A stretch of DNA of 64,000 nucleotides from Paenibacillus pasadenensis. Lineage in GTDB: Bacteria; Bacillota; Bacilli; Paenibacillales; Paenibacillaceae. Within the stretch, counting starts at the first letter, position 1. The number at the start of each line of letters is the position of its first letter. Made by a program: the position numbers and the translations under genes. The stretch is taken from positions 434,001 through 498,000 of the forward strand of contig NZ_JAMBOT010000001.1 of NCBI RefSeq assembly GCF_023715725.1. The letters are read 5' to 3'. The notes beneath the pieces were generated by a model. That model worked only from the letters and a program-made list of their open reading frames with translations, did no database searches and was not told where the DNA came from. Positions 8,500 to 17,329 of the stretch are shown here, one piece after another.

Positions 8500-9353
8500 A
8501 TTTTTTGCATAAAGACAGCTGCGGTTCCAGGTCCAACATGGGCGCCAACTACCGGACCGAGCGTCGTTGTAGATATTTGGGCTACGTTGAAGCTCGCCTT
8601 AACCGCTTCATACAGCTCCAGAGCGGAGCCTCTCTGGCTGGTCCAGGCAAAATGCACCGATACGGGCACATCCCCCGGAAATTTTTCTTTCAGCAGGTCA
8701 ATGATGCGCTGAATCGCTTTTTTGGAGCCGCGCACCTTGTCAACCGGAACGATAACGCCTGTTTGGTCAATGGAAAGGATCGGCTTGATATTCAGAATCG
8801 AACCGATAAGAGCGGAGGCTTTGCCGATCCTTCCGCCTTTCTGCAAATACTCCAGCGTTTCCACGAGAAAATAAAGCTCAGTCGCATTGCGCATCCGTTC
8901 GATTTCGGCCACAATCTCCGCTTTGGAGCTGCCCGCCTGAGCCATCTCGGCCGCACGAACGACAAGCATGCCGATTCCGCAAGAGGCGGAGCGAGAATCA
9001 AATACGGTGACGTCAGCCTCGCGCTCCAGCATGGAATTCGCAATGACGGCGGATTGATATGTACCGCTGAATTGCGATGACAGATGGATTGAAAGGATGG
9101 CCGCATCCGGCGTTTCATCCAGAATCCGCTCATACACGCTCATGAATTCCGCGGGGGAAGGCTGTGAGGTTGTGGGCAGACCGCCAAACGCAACGAGCTT
9201 GTCGTAAAATTGCTCCGCCTTAAGCGTGATGGAATCTAGAAAGGATTCGCTGCCGAACAATACCTGCAGCGGAACCATTTCGATGCCAAGACGCTCGCGG
9301 ACCTCCTCGGGCAAATCCGCGGTGCTGTCCGTTACGATACGAACCTGGGTCAT
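8496..9353 (-). CDS. DegV family fatty-acid-binding protein (FakB-like)
   Basis: Protein of 285 residues starting MTQVRIVTDSTADLP, with GGAGGG nine bases upstream. The DegV fold is recognisable from VTDSTADLP, the PTTSQPSP loop, SSQFSGTYQSA and KGGRIGKA. In Staphylococcus, DegV proteins (FakB) hold a fatty acid in a buried tunnel while the kinase FakA phosphorylates it for phospholipid synthesis. A FakA-type gene lies immediately upstream on the same strand, 80 bases away, which makes a FakA-FakB pair likely. In B. subtilis this spot between yloV and recG is occupied by sdaAB-sdaAA instead. The gene overlaps recG by four bases. Confidence 0.92.
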   Translation of the reverse strand: MTQVRIVTDSTADLPEEVRERLGIEMVPLQVLFGSESFLDSITLKAEQFYDKLVAFGGLPTTSQPSPAEFMSVYERILDETPDAAILSIHLSSQFSGTYQSAVIANSMLEREADVTVFDSRSASCGIGMLVVRAAEMAQAGSSKAEIVAEIERMRNATELYFLVETLEYLQKGGRIGKASALIGSILNIKPILSIDQTGVIVPVDKVRGSKKAIQRIIDLLKEKFPGDVPVSVHFAWTSQRGSALELYEAVKASFNVAQISTTTLGPVVGAHVGPGTAAVFMQKI

Positions 9354-9433
9354 AATCGTTCCCTCCACAAGCTTCGTTCCGCCGCCGCATAACACGGCGG
9401 AGCGAAGTCCAGTAATAAGCGCCTCAGCGCCGG

Positions 9434-11236
9434 TTATTCCAGAGCGAACAAATAAGGGTACAGCGGCTGTCCGCCTTCATGCACCTCTAGCTCCACTTCC
9501 GGATAGGTTTCAGATACCCAGGCGGCCAGCGCTTCCGTGCCTTCGGCTCCAGAGCCTTCGCCGGTCAGAATGGTGAGCAAATCTCCCCCATTCTCCAGCA
9601 GCTCCGAGATCAAGCCGCGGCAGGCCAGCTGCAAATCCGCTTCCGATACGACAATCTTTTTCTCAACGATGCCGATAAAGTCGCCTTCCTGAACTTCCAC
9701 TCCGTCAATCTCGGTGTTGCGCACGGCTTGCGTCACGCTGCCGGAACGTACTGCTTCTGCGGCTCCGGCCATCAGCGCCGCGTTGCGCTCAGGCGTTTCG
9801 CCGTCTTTGAAAGCAAGCACAGACGCGAGGCCCTGCGGCACGGTTCGGGTTGGAATAACCGATACCGAACGCTCCGACAGCTCGGCTGCCTGCTCGGCGG
9901 CGAGAATAATATTGCTGTTGTTAGGCAGCAGGAAAATATGCTCGGCCGGGAGAGACTCGATGGCCTTCAGGAAATCCTCCGTGCTGGGGTTCATTGTCTG
10001 GCCGCCGGAAAGAACGACGTCAACGTTATTATCCAGGAAAATTCCCGAAATGCCCTCCCCGATCGCAACAGCAACGATGCCGTAAGGAGCCCATTCATGG
10101 GCTGCCTCCGCCCCTTCCTGGGGCATGGAGCCCGCCAGCACCTCCGCAACAGCAAGCGCATCGTCAGGCGCCAGATCGGCGGAGGCGGCGTTAAAATCAA
10201 AATCCTCGTCTCCAACCAGCTCGCGGTGCTGATCGCGCATATTGAGAATATGCAGCTCAGCCAGCTCGCCGTAAGGGAGCGCCAGGTTAAGCACGTCGCC
10301 CGGGCGGCGGGAATGAACATGGACTTTGACAATCTCCTCGTCCGCGATCACGATAATGGAATCTCCGTCCTTGGCAAGCGCTCTGCGGAACGAATCCTCA
10401 TCAAACGATGGCGCGCCCGGAGGAGCCAGCTTTCGTTTAATGAAAAATTCCATATCGTAGAAAAACTCGATCTCGTTCGTGGAAAGCTGCGCCTGAGCCT
10501 TGCCGCCGGTTGAAGCTGCTGCGCGAACCGGCTCGGCTGTGCGCGCCGACATGCCAGCCAGATGCTGGAACGATTCTACCGGAGCGGCTTCCGATACGAG
10601 CTCTGCCGTGTCGGAGCTTCTGCCGGTCAGGTAATCCAGAAAACCCTCGTAAATGAGCACAAGGCCCTGGCCGCCGGAGTCGACAACGCCGACCTGCTTC
10701 AGCACCGGGAGCATATCCGGCGTGCGCTGCAAAGTCTCATTGGCCTTGTCGTACACTTCCTGCATCAGCGTCTCCATATCGCTCGTGCGGCGCGCGGCCT
10801 GCTGGGCATGCCGCGCAGCCTCGCGGGCCACCGTTAGAATCGTGCCTTCCACCGGCTTGACGACAGCCTTATAGGCCATGTCTACACCCTGCTGCAAGGC
10901 GGCTGCGAACTGGGCGGGGCCGGCCTCGTCCAAGCCGGAAAGAGCCTTGGCTGTTCCGCGGAACAGCTGGGATAGGATAACGCCGGAGTTGCCGCGCGCG
11001 CCCATCAGCAGACCTTTGGACAGCGCCTCCGCCGTACGGCCGACGGATTCCGAGCGCTTGTTTTGCAGCTCCCGGACGCCAGAGGCCATCGTTAAGTTCA
11101 TGTTCGTTCCCGTATCGCCGTCCGGCACGGGAAATACATTCAGAGCGTTGACGCGTTCCGCGCCCCGCTGCAAATTCTCCGCACCGAGCAATGCCATATC
11201 GGCGAAGTCTGAACCGTTAATAAAGCGCTTTCCCAA
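9434..11236 (-). CDS. fakA: FakA-like DAK2-domain fatty acid kinase (YloV)
   Basis: Protein of 600 residues, a little longer than typical for this family. The N-terminal DAK2/DhaL kinase domain shows the nucleotide/Mg site FPVPDGDTGTNM (Asp39, Asp41 and Asp/Thr near 42) and ARGNSGVILSQ; the central and C-terminal halves form the DegV-like second domain found in YloV/FakA. FakA phosphorylates a fatty acid carried by a FakB (DegV) protein, and such a gene follows directly. The 5' neighbour is yloU, 18 bases away, the arrangement seen in many Firmicutes. A stretch of about 20 residues around 235-260 is Ala/Thr-rich and looks like an inserted linker. Confidence 0.92.
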   Translation of the reverse strand: MGKRFINGSDFADMALLGAENLQRGAERVNALNVFPVPDGDTGTNMNLTMASGVRELQNKRSESVGRTAEALSKGLLMGARGNSGVILSQLFRGTAKALSGLDEAGPAQFAAALQQGVDMAYKAVVKPVEGTILTVAREAARHAQQAARRTSDMETLMQEVYDKANETLQRTPDMLPVLKQVGVVDSGGQGLVLIYEGFLDYLTGRSSDTAELVSEAAPVESFQHLAGMSARTAEPVRAAASTGGKAQAQLSTNEIEFFYDMEFFIKRKLAPPGAPSFDEDSFRRALAKDGDSIIVIADEEIVKVHVHSRRPGDVLNLALPYGELAELHILNMRDQHRELVGDEDFDFNAASADLAPDDALAVAEVLAGSMPQEGAEAAHEWAPYGIVAVAIGEGISGIFLDNNVDVVLSGGQTMNPSTEDFLKAIESLPAEHIFLLPNNSNIILAAEQAAELSERSVSVIPTRTVPQGLASVLAFKDGETPERNAALMAGAAEAVRSGSVTQAVRNTEIDGVEVQEGDFIGIVEKKIVVSEADLQLACRGLISELLENGGDLLTILTGEGSGAEGTEALAAWVSETYPEVELEVHEGGQPLYPYLFALE

Positions 11237-11254
11237 GAAAATTCCCCTTCCTGA

Positions 11255-11614
11255 CTAACTGATGACCCGCACGCCCTGGACAAAAATATGGACATGGTCG
11301 ACCTTTAAGCCGATCACTTCATTCAGTACGTATTTGACCTTGGTCTGGATGTTATGGGCAACCTCGGAAATCCGGGTGCCGTAGCCTACAATGATGTGCA
11401 GGTCGATGTGTGTCTCCTCGTTCTCGCGTCTAACCTCGACGCCCCGTGAGAGGTTGTCCCGCTTTAAAAGTTCGGCGATGCCGTCCTTAAGCTGCTTGCG
11501 GGAAGCCATGCCGACAAGGCCGTAGCATTCTAACGCTGCCGATCCTGCGATAACGGCGATGACATCGTCTGTTACATTAATTTTACCTAGTTCGGTCGTA
11601 AGCTGCATGGGCAT
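11255..11614 (-). CDS. yloU: Asp23/Gls24 family envelope stress protein YloU
   Basis: Protein of 119 residues with the family's alternating pattern: GKINVTDDVIAVIAG near the start, a variable middle, then HIDLHIIVGYGTRISEVAHNIQ and a final LKVDHVHIFVQGV strand. Asp23 proteins are small cytoplasmic, sometimes membrane-tethered, proteins linked to envelope homeostasis; the biochemical role is unknown. It sits between rpmB (opposite strand) and fakA as in B. subtilis. The AAGGAG is 14 bases from the ATG, longer than usual; no better start in the frame was found. A second Asp23 paralogue lies at 50941-51333. Confidence 0.9.
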   Translation of the reverse strand: MPMQLTTELGKINVTDDVIAVIAGSAALECYGLVGMASRKQLKDGIAELLKRDNLSRGVEVRRENEETHIDLHIIVGYGTRISEVAHNIQTKVKYVLNEVIGLKVDHVHIFVQGVRVIS

Positions 11615-11910
11615 GGCTGGGTAACACGCTCCTTCTTATCGGGCTGCTCGTCTAAAGCCGCCTAAGCCCTAAGGCCCCAAATTAGACGGGACTACCATAC
11701 ATTGTACTATAAATCCGGGCAATTATGAAGTCTGGAACGGCATTCCCTTCCGTTTTCTCGTATTTGCTTCCATTTAACCGTAAGGCCATTCTGCCAAACG
11801 ATGGTTGAAGAAGTGCATGTTCTATGATAAGATATCCAAGTATGTTTGCCTACGGAATGAGCTTTAGGTTTCGTACTTGCAACCTGCAAGCTGCAAAGGA
11901 GGTGTACCGC

Positions 11911-12099
11911 ATGTCTCGCAAATGCTTCGTAACGGGTAAAGCACCCGGCACAGGAAACCACGTTTCCCACGCGAATAACCGCAACCGCCGCACTTGGGGC
12001 GTCAACGTTCAGAAGGTCCGCATTCTGGTCGACGGCAAGCCAAAACGTGTATGGGTGAGCACCCGCGCACTGAAATCCGGCAAAGTAACTCGTGTATAA
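11911..12099 (+). CDS. rpmB: 50S ribosomal protein L28
   Basis: Protein of 62 residues, the normal size for Firmicutes L28, starting [16 protein letters not shown] with an AAAGGAGGTG site nine bases before the ATG. Basic throughout, ending [10 protein letters not shown]. It lacks the CxxC zinc pairs found in some L28 forms (only one Cys, Cys5). It is the sole rightward gene in a 23-kb leftward block, as in B. subtilis where rpmB faces spoVM. Two terminators follow. Confidence 0.97.
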   Translation: MSRKCFVTGKAPGTGNHVSHANNRNRRTWGVNVQKVRILVDGKPKRVWVSTRALKSGKVTRV

Positions 12100-12103
12100 T
12101 CCA

Positions 12104-12150
12104 AACAGCGTCTCGCCGTCCATCCGGACTGCAGACGCTGTTTTGCTTTT
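12104..12150 (+). terminator. Terminator of rpmB
   Basis: AACAGCGTCT pairs perfectly with AGACGCTGTT across an 18-base loop and is followed by TTGCTTTT, starting five bases after the rpmB stop. Confidence 0.85.
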
Positions 12151-12159
12151 AGCAAGAGA

Positions 12160-12205
12160 AAGAGCGCTCCCGCTGCTGCGGCCGGGCGCTCTTTTGTCCT
12201 TTTCT
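12160..12205 (+). terminator. Second hairpin terminator between rpmB and spoVM
   Basis: AAGAGCGCTCCCG pairs with CGGGCGCTCTT and is followed by TTGTCCTTTTCTT. On the minus strand the tail is weaker, so it mainly backs up the rpmB terminator and may help end the spoVM message. Confidence 0.7.
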
Positions 12206-12234
12206 TGGGCGGCCGGCAGCTGACGACGCTTTTC

Positions 12235-12315
12235 TCAGCTTTTTTGGAAGGTGTTCAAGATGGCCTTTACGAAACCGCCCAGGAATTTCGGCAGCTTAAT
12301 CGTATAAAATTTCAT
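12235..12315 (-). CDS. spoVM: Stage V sporulation protein M (SpoVM), 26 residues
   Basis: Encodes a 26-residue peptide beginning MKFYTIKLPKFLGGF and ending NTFQKS, almost identical in plan to B. subtilis SpoVM, including the helix-breaking Pro9 that makes it a shallowly inserted amphipathic helix. SpoVM marks the convex forespore membrane, recruits the ATPase SpoIVA and so anchors the spore coat; it is also a substrate of FtsH. The ATG has GAGGAGGG eight bases upstream. The position opposite rpmB matches B. subtilis. A CATACA-type -10 typical of sigma-E lies about 55 bases upstream but no clear -35 was seen. The gene is too short for standard gene callers. Confidence 0.95.
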   Translation of the reverse strand: MKFYTIKLPKFLGGFVKAILNTFQKS

Positions 12316-12519
12316 AATTTATCCCTCCTCAGAATCGCTGATCGTCGACCGAAAGCACACTGCCAGGCCTGTATGTTCGTCCCTGCTTCAGGCCGTCCCG
12401 GGCGACTCCGCCTGGAAAACAAAAAAGGCTACAAGAACCTGAAGTTCATGTAACCATCCTATGCGGGTCCCGTACGTCCTATTCCGGCCGAAGAGCCCAA
12501 ATCGCGAGATGCCTCTCCA

Positions 12520-12789
12520 TTATGGAGCGGTAGCCATCCCGTCTCTGAAAAACAAAATCATCGTTACGACCAGCACGTTCAAGCAGAAAAAAACAAGCGC
12601 GAGAACGACAAATCCAATCCGCCTGGCTATCGAGTCGTTGGCGCGGAAAAAACGTATGCCGAGCCATAGCGCAAGCAAGGAAAATACAAACCGGATTGGA
12701 CCCGGCACAAGCACAAACAGCGACAACAGAGCGCCGCCGAGAAATCCGTAACCGGTCAGCAGCGCCGTACTTCTAAGCTTCTCTCCCAT
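12520..12789 (-). CDS. Small membrane protein of unknown function
   Basis: 89 residues with three predicted membrane segments: TGYGFLGGALLSLFVLV, IRFVFSLLALWLGIRFF and IGFVVLALVFFCLNVLVVTMILFF, separated by short basic loops. The ATG has AAGG ten bases upstream. It follows rpe by six bases and so belongs to the rsgA-rpe transcript. B. subtilis has thiN at this place; this protein shows no relation to thiamine pyrophosphokinase, so it is a replacement, not a remnant. I do not recognise a family. Confidence 0.65.
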   Translation of the reverse strand: MGEKLRSTALLTGYGFLGGALLSLFVLVPGPIRFVFSLLALWLGIRFFRANDSIARRIGFVVLALVFFCLNVLVVTMILFFRDGMATAP

Positions 12790-12795
12790 AACCGG

Positions 12796-13440
12796 CTACC
12801 TTAACGAAGCGATTGCCGCAGCGGGAGATTCGTGACCAAACACGTAACTGCCCGCTACGAGCACATCGGCTCCTGCATCGCGCACTAGCGAGGCTGTAGA
12901 GGCGTTTACGCCGCCGTCTACCTGAACATGCACTCCGTTCCGTCCCCGGGCATGCAGCCGCTGCCTGAGCTCGCGCAGCTTCTCCAGCGAATACGGAATA
13001 AATGACTGGCCGCCGAAGCCTGGGTTAACCGTCATGATCAATACCAGATCCACATCATCCAGCACCGGCTCCAGCAGGCTTACCGGAGTAGCGGGATTGA
13101 TGGCAACGCCGGCTGGAAGGCCGAGATCCTTAATCTGATGCAGCGTACGGTGCAAATGCGCGCATGCCTCCAAATGAACGGTAATCCGGTCCGCTCCCGC
13201 TGCAGCGTAATCCGCAATGTAGCGCTCCGGCTGCTCAATCATCAGATGGACGTCGAACGGCAGTGCGGTCGCTCCGCGAACGGCGGAGATGACCGGAGGA
13301 CCGAAGGTCAGGTTAGGCACAAAATGGCCGTCCATCACGTCGACATGAATCCAGTCAGCGCCTGCAATTTCGATATCGGCGATCTCTTGTCCGAGCTTGG
13401 CAAAGTCAGCGGAAAGAATCGAGGGTGCAATGATCGTCAT
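12796..13440 (-). CDS. rpe: Ribulose-phosphate 3-epimerase
   Basis: Protein of 214 residues, standard length. TIM-barrel enzyme with the family motifs [14 protein letters not shown] (substrate-binding Ser), [19 protein letters not shown] (metal-binding His and catalytic Asp), VHLMIEQPE (His), and [12 protein letters not shown] and VDGGVNAST (second catalytic Asp and phosphate loop). It interconverts ribulose-5-phosphate and xylulose-5-phosphate in the pentose phosphate pathway. It lies two bases after rsgA in the conserved prpC-prkC-rsgA-rpe order, with GGAGG nine bases before the ATG. Confidence 0.97.
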   Translation of the reverse strand: MTIIAPSILSADFAKLGQEIADIEIAGADWIHVDVMDGHFVPNLTFGPPVISAVRGATALPFDVHLMIEQPERYIADYAAAGADRITVHLEACAHLHRTLHQIKDLGLPAGVAINPATPVSLLEPVLDDVDLVLIMTVNPGFGGQSFIPYSLEKLRELRQRLHARGRNGVHVQVDGGVNASTASLVRDAGADVLVAGSYVFGHESPAAAIASLR

Positions 13441-13442
13441 GT

Positions 13443-14384
13443 TCAGTACCTCCGCTTTTTTTCTTTCATTTCGTTCAAAAATTGCACGTAGCTGTCGTAA
13501 CGGCTCTGCGCCGCTTCGCCCGCTTCAAGCGCAGCCGTTACCGCACAGCCCGGCTCGTGTGTGTGCGTGCAGCCGCGGAATTTGCAATTCGGCGAAAGCT
13601 CGCGGAATTCGCGAAAGCCAAAGCTCAGATCCTCTATGCCGAGCTCCTGAAAATCAAGCTGGCTGAAGCCCGGCGTATCGGCTACAAAGCCGCCGTCCCC
13701 CGCGTCGCCAACGTTTACGAGCTCCACATGACGCGTTGTATGTTTGCCCCGTCCAAGCCTGGAGCTGATTTCGTTTGTCTCCAGCGACAGGCCGGGAATG
13801 AGCGCGTTCAGCAGCGAGGACTTGCCAACGCCGGATTGTCCGGCGAACAAAGCCAGCCTGCCCTTCAGTACCTGACGCAGCTCCTCCAGCCCGGAAGCGC
13901 GGCGGGAGCTCGTGCCAAGAACCTGGTATCCGATGCGTCCGTAAATCCGCTCTACCGTTTCTGCAGCTTGTCTCGCCTCTTTCGTCGCTTCTCCTTCTAA
14001 CGAAAGATCCTGCTTGCTCAGGCAAAGCACCGGCTCCAGCCCTGCATGCTCGATATGGACGAGGAACTTGTCCAGCAGCGTGAGGCTGAGCGACGGCTCC
14101 GTTACGGAGAACACAAGCACGGCCAGATCGGCGTTGGCGACAGGAGGGCGGATTAGCTCCGTATTGCGCGGCAAAATTTCTTCCACCGTGCCTTCTCCCG
14201 TTCCGCTTACGCTGTAAACGACGCGGTCACCGACGAGCGGAGACTCGCCGCGTTTTTTGAAAATGCCTCTGGCGCGGCACTGGACGGGAGGCGTCTGCCT
14301 TCCGTCCTCCGACACGTAGTAATAGCCGCTCAGCGCTTTGACGATCAAACCTTGCCCCTCACGTGCTTCTGCTGGATTAGTCAT
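13443..14384 (-). CDS. rsgA: Ribosome small-subunit-dependent GTPase RsgA (CpgA)
   Basis: Protein of 313 residues from the ATG at 14384, which follows GAGGGCGG and overlaps the prkC stop by eight bases. N-terminal OB fold, then the circularly permuted GTPase order: LSKQD (G4), [12 protein letters not shown] (G1), DTPGFSQLD (G3), and a C-terminal zinc knuckle [15 protein letters not shown] with three Cys and one His. RsgA helps the late maturation of the 30S subunit and is a known substrate of PrkC in B. subtilis, matching its place behind prkC. The G4 motif is SKQD instead of the usual NKxD, as often in this family. Confidence 0.96.
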   Translation of the reverse strand: MTNPAEAREGQGLIVKALSGYYYVSEDGRQTPPVQCRARGIFKKRGESPLVGDRVVYSVSGTGEGTVEEILPRNTELIRPPVANADLAVLVFSVTEPSLSLTLLDKFLVHIEHAGLEPVLCLSKQDLSLEGEATKEARQAAETVERIYGRIGYQVLGTSSRRASGLEELRQVLKGRLALFAGQSGVGKSSLLNALIPGLSLETNEISSRLGRGKHTTRHVELVNVGDAGDGGFVADTPGFSQLDFQELGIEDLSFGFREFRELSPNCKFRGCTHTHEPGCAVTAALEAGEAAQSRYDSYVQFLNEMKEKKRRY

Positions 14385-16548
14385 TATTACCGCCCTCGTT
14401 GCCTCTTCCTTGTTCATTCTCGCCGTTCAAGCGATTATTCAAAGCCGACTCCAGCTCATTCAGAATATCTGTATCGTTATTCTGCCCTTCTGTTTCATTC
14501 GGCGGCGGGCTTGCATCCGCTCCCGGCACCGTCATCGGGCCGCTGTCGCTGCCGTTTTTGACATCATCGTAGGTGCGCGAGAACGTGTCGGCCAATTGCC
14601 CGTCGCGGTATACGCTGACGAATGCTTCCGTATTCGGCGCAAGCACAACTTTGACCGGGAAGCTGCGCGTTTCTTTAATCGCACGTTTGTGCGCTTGAAT
14701 TTCTTTGCCTGTCGCGTCGGTGTAAACGATGCGAATCTCGCTTGCCTTGCCTGCCTGTGCCGGCGAGATCAGCAGATCGAAGGTGTACTCAAGCGCGTCC
14801 TTCGGCAAGCCGGAGCTTACCGTAATGGATACTTGCGCTCCTTTGGTCACCTTGCTGCCTGCATCGTAAGGGAATTGCGACAGCACTTCGCCGACCGGCT
14901 TGTAGCTGCCTTCTTTCACGATATTCTCGTTCGTAATTTGCAATCCAGCCTGCAAAATCAGCTTGCGCGCCTCTTCGGTCGTTTTGCCGACAAGATCCGG
15001 CATCTCCACTGATTCGGCTCCCTTGCTTACCGTAAGCGTAACCTTGGCCGTCAGCGGGTCCAGCTCGCTTTGCGGCGCAGGATTCTGGCTCAGAACCGTT
15101 CCGGGCTCAGCCTTATCGTCAAACACCTCGGTCTGGGAGATGGATTCGGCCGGAATGCCGAGCTCCTGCAGAGCAGCAAGCACATCCTCCGCTTTTTGAC
15201 CGGTGTAATCGCCCATCGCTTTCAATTCAGGGCCGTTGCTGACCGACAGCTTGACTCTTGACCCTTCCTTAACCCGCATATTGGCCTTCGATTGGGCAAA
15301 TACCTGATCTTTCGGAATATCCGGCTTGAACTGGCGAATTGTAGGCTCTTCCAGAAACAGTCCTGCTTGCTCCAGCGCGGCCTTGGCTTCCGTTTCTGTC
15401 ATACCGACCACGTAAGGAACGTCAACCTCATCCACATCTAGAGAACCGGATACGAGCCGGAAGCCGACATAGACGAGAGCCAGCAGCAGCAGCGTGGACA
15501 GCACGATAATAAGCGGCTTTTTCCACGCCTTGCGCCCCCGGACCTCATCTTCCTCTTCCCGGGCTGTCTGCTGGCGTCCCGTTGAATAAACATCCTCATC
15601 CTGAGCATCGTTTGCAGCCGCCGCTACAGTATCCTGCGGCTTCAGATCGCGCCCCGGTCGGATGGCAGGCATAACGCGCGTCTCGTCGAAGTCGCCGGCG
15701 CCGAACTGCAGCTTGGGTTCATTCTTCCTTTGCGGCGACAGCGCCGTTTCGAGATCCTCCAGCATTTCACCCGCTGTGCGGTAACGCTCGGAAGGATTTT
15801 TACGCATGGCTTTGATAATAATATTCTCGACGCTCTGAGGGACGAGCGGATTGACCGTACGCGGGTCCTCCAGCGGTTCCTGCAGATGCTTCAACGCTAC
15901 GCTGATCGGACTTTCGCCCAGAAACGGCAGCTTGCCCGTCACCATCTGGTACAGCACAATGCCGAGCGAGTAAATATCCGACTTCTCTCCTGTGCTGACG
16001 CCCTTTGCATGCTCGGGTGAGAAATAATGCACCGATCCGATGACAGAGCCGGTTTGTGTAATCGTTGAAGACGTTACCGCCCGGGCAATGCCGAAGTCGG
16101 TCACTTTTACCCGTCCGTTTCGGCCAATCAGTATGTTATGCGGTTTAATATCCCGATGAATAATATGATTCTGATGGGCGTGGTCAAGCGCGTCCGCGAT
16201 TTGCGCAGCGACGCGCACGGCTTCATCCGCCTGCAGCGGCGCGCGCTCCTGGATAACTTCATTGAGATTATAACCTTCGATATATTCCATGACGATGTAA
16301 TGGATATCTTCTTCTTGCCCCACGTCATAAATGCTGACAACGTTCGGATGTGACAAAGCAGCAGCCGATTGAGCCTCGCGGCGGAAACGGCGGATGAATT
16401 CCTCATCATGCACATATTGCTGACGGAGTACTTTGACGGCCACATTGCGGCTGAGCAGCAGATCATGCGCCTTGTAAACAAGCGCCATTCCGCCGCCGCC
16501 TATGCGGGTCAGTATTTCGTAGCGTCCTCCAAGTTCTCTTCCGATCAT
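14377..16548 (-). CDS. prkC: Membrane Ser/Thr protein kinase PrkC with PASTA domains
   Basis: Protein of 723 residues from MIGREL at 16548 (GAGGACGG upstream, ten bases after prpC stops). Hanks-type kinase at about 8-270: glycine loop GGGGMALVYKA, Lys39, HRDIKPHN with Asp133, DFG at 151. A Lys/Arg-rich juxtamembrane stretch, a transmembrane helix near 345-366, then three extracellular PASTA repeats at roughly 377-442, 443-515 and 516-583, and a C-terminal domain of about 140 residues ending in an Asn/Gly-rich tail. PASTA repeats sense muropeptides; PrkC controls germination from dormancy and cell-wall homeostasis. Its phosphatase prpC precedes it in the same transcript. Confidence 0.97.
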   Translation of the reverse strand: MIGRELGGRYEILTRIGGGGMALVYKAHDLLLSRNVAVKVLRQQYVHDEEFIRRFRREAQSAAALSHPNVVSIYDVGQEEDIHYIVMEYIEGYNLNEVIQERAPLQADEAVRVAAQIADALDHAHQNHIIHRDIKPHNILIGRNGRVKVTDFGIARAVTSSTITQTGSVIGSVHYFSPEHAKGVSTGEKSDIYSLGIVLYQMVTGKLPFLGESPISVALKHLQEPLEDPRTVNPLVPQSVENIIIKAMRKNPSERYRTAGEMLEDLETALSPQRKNEPKLQFGAGDFDETRVMPAIRPGRDLKPQDTVAAAANDAQDEDVYSTGRQQTAREEEDEVRGRKAWKKPLIIVLSTLLLLALVYVGFRLVSGSLDVDEVDVPYVVGMTETEAKAALEQAGLFLEEPTIRQFKPDIPKDQVFAQSKANMRVKEGSRVKLSVSNGPELKAMGDYTGQKAEDVLAALQELGIPAESISQTEVFDDKAEPGTVLSQNPAPQSELDPLTAKVTLTVSKGAESVEMPDLVGKTTEEARKLILQAGLQITNENIVKEGSYKPVGEVLSQFPYDAGSKVTKGAQVSITVSSGLPKDALEYTFDLLISPAQAGKASEIRIVYTDATGKEIQAHKRAIKETRSFPVKVVLAPNTEAFVSVYRDGQLADTFSRTYDDVKNGSDSGPMTVPGADASPPPNETEGQNNDTDILNELESALNNRLNGENEQGRGNEGGNND

Positions 16549-16558
16549 AGTTCCGTCC

Positions 16559-17317
16559 TCACTCCTCCCCGCCCGTACCGGCACCGGATTGCAGCAGAAC
16601 TACCGTAATGTTGTCGTCTCCTCCGGCGGCGAGAGCCATCGAAATCAGGCGGTCGGCTTTTTCGTCAAGCGAAGCTTGCGCGCTTACCGCTTGCAGAATG
16701 TCCTCGTCGCTGATCATGCCGCTCAAGCCGTCGCTGCAGAGCAGCAAAATATCGTCTCCGCTCCAGTCGAACGTCTGGACGTCCAGCTCTACTTCGTCAT
16801 CGGTACCCAGTGCGCGTGTCAGCACGTTACGGCGCGGGTGGTGTGCGGCTTCCTCGGCGCTGATTTGGCCGGAGCGCACCAGCTCGTTAACGAGCGTATG
16901 ATCTTCCGTGAGCTGAGTAATGGCGGAGCCGGAGGAAATCCGGTAGGCGCGGCTGTCTCCAATATGGCCGATAACTAGCAGCGACTCCTCAATAAACAGA
17001 GCCGCGACAACCGTCGTGCCCATGTTATGATACTGCTCGTTGCGGGATGCCATATCATAAACCACTTCGTTGGCCCTCGCGATCGCCTCGCGCAGGCAGC
17101 GCTGCGCTTCTTCGGCGGAAGTGCCCGCCTGCAGCGGCTCCATCGCCTCGCGGAAAGCATCCACAGCCAGCTGGCTGGCAACATCGCCAGCCTGATGGCC
17201 GCCCATGCCGTCGGCGACAATCGCCATCGTCAAGCCGCCGGAAGTAACGCCGGCCCAAGACCGGTCCTCATTGGCCATGCGGATGCGTCCGATATCACTT
17301 CGGTTTACTGTTAACAT
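16559..17317 (-). CDS. prpC: PP2C-type Ser/Thr phosphatase PrpC (Stp)
   Basis: Protein of 252 residues. PP2C motifs are clear: RMANEDR, VADGMGGHQAGDVAS (metal-binding Asp), IGHIGDSRAYR, LLLCSDGLSGMI and GGDDNITVVLL. It reverses phosphorylation by PrkC, whose gene starts ten bases downstream; the pair is a fixed unit in Firmicutes. It lies twelve bases after rlmN. Confidence 0.97.
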   Translation of the reverse strand: MLTVNRSDIGRIRMANEDRSWAGVTSGGLTMAIVADGMGGHQAGDVASQLAVDAFREAMEPLQAGTSAEEAQRCLREAIARANEVVYDMASRNEQYHNMGTTVVAALFIEESLLVIGHIGDSRAYRISSGSAITQLTEDHTLVNELVRSGQISAEEAAHHPRRNVLTRALGTDDEVELDVQTFDWSGDDILLLCSDGLSGMISDEDILQAVSAQASLDEKADRLISMALAAGGDDNITVVLLQSGAGTGGEE

Positions 17318-17329
17318 CCCGTCACCTCG

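Noticed and set aside
9728..10513. 261-codon plus-strand frame antisense to fakA
   Set aside because: Shadow of a conserved gene; no start signal and no recognisable domain.
11707..12123. 138-codon minus-strand frame opposite rpmB
   Set aside because: Antisense shadow of a ribosomal protein gene and its promoter region.
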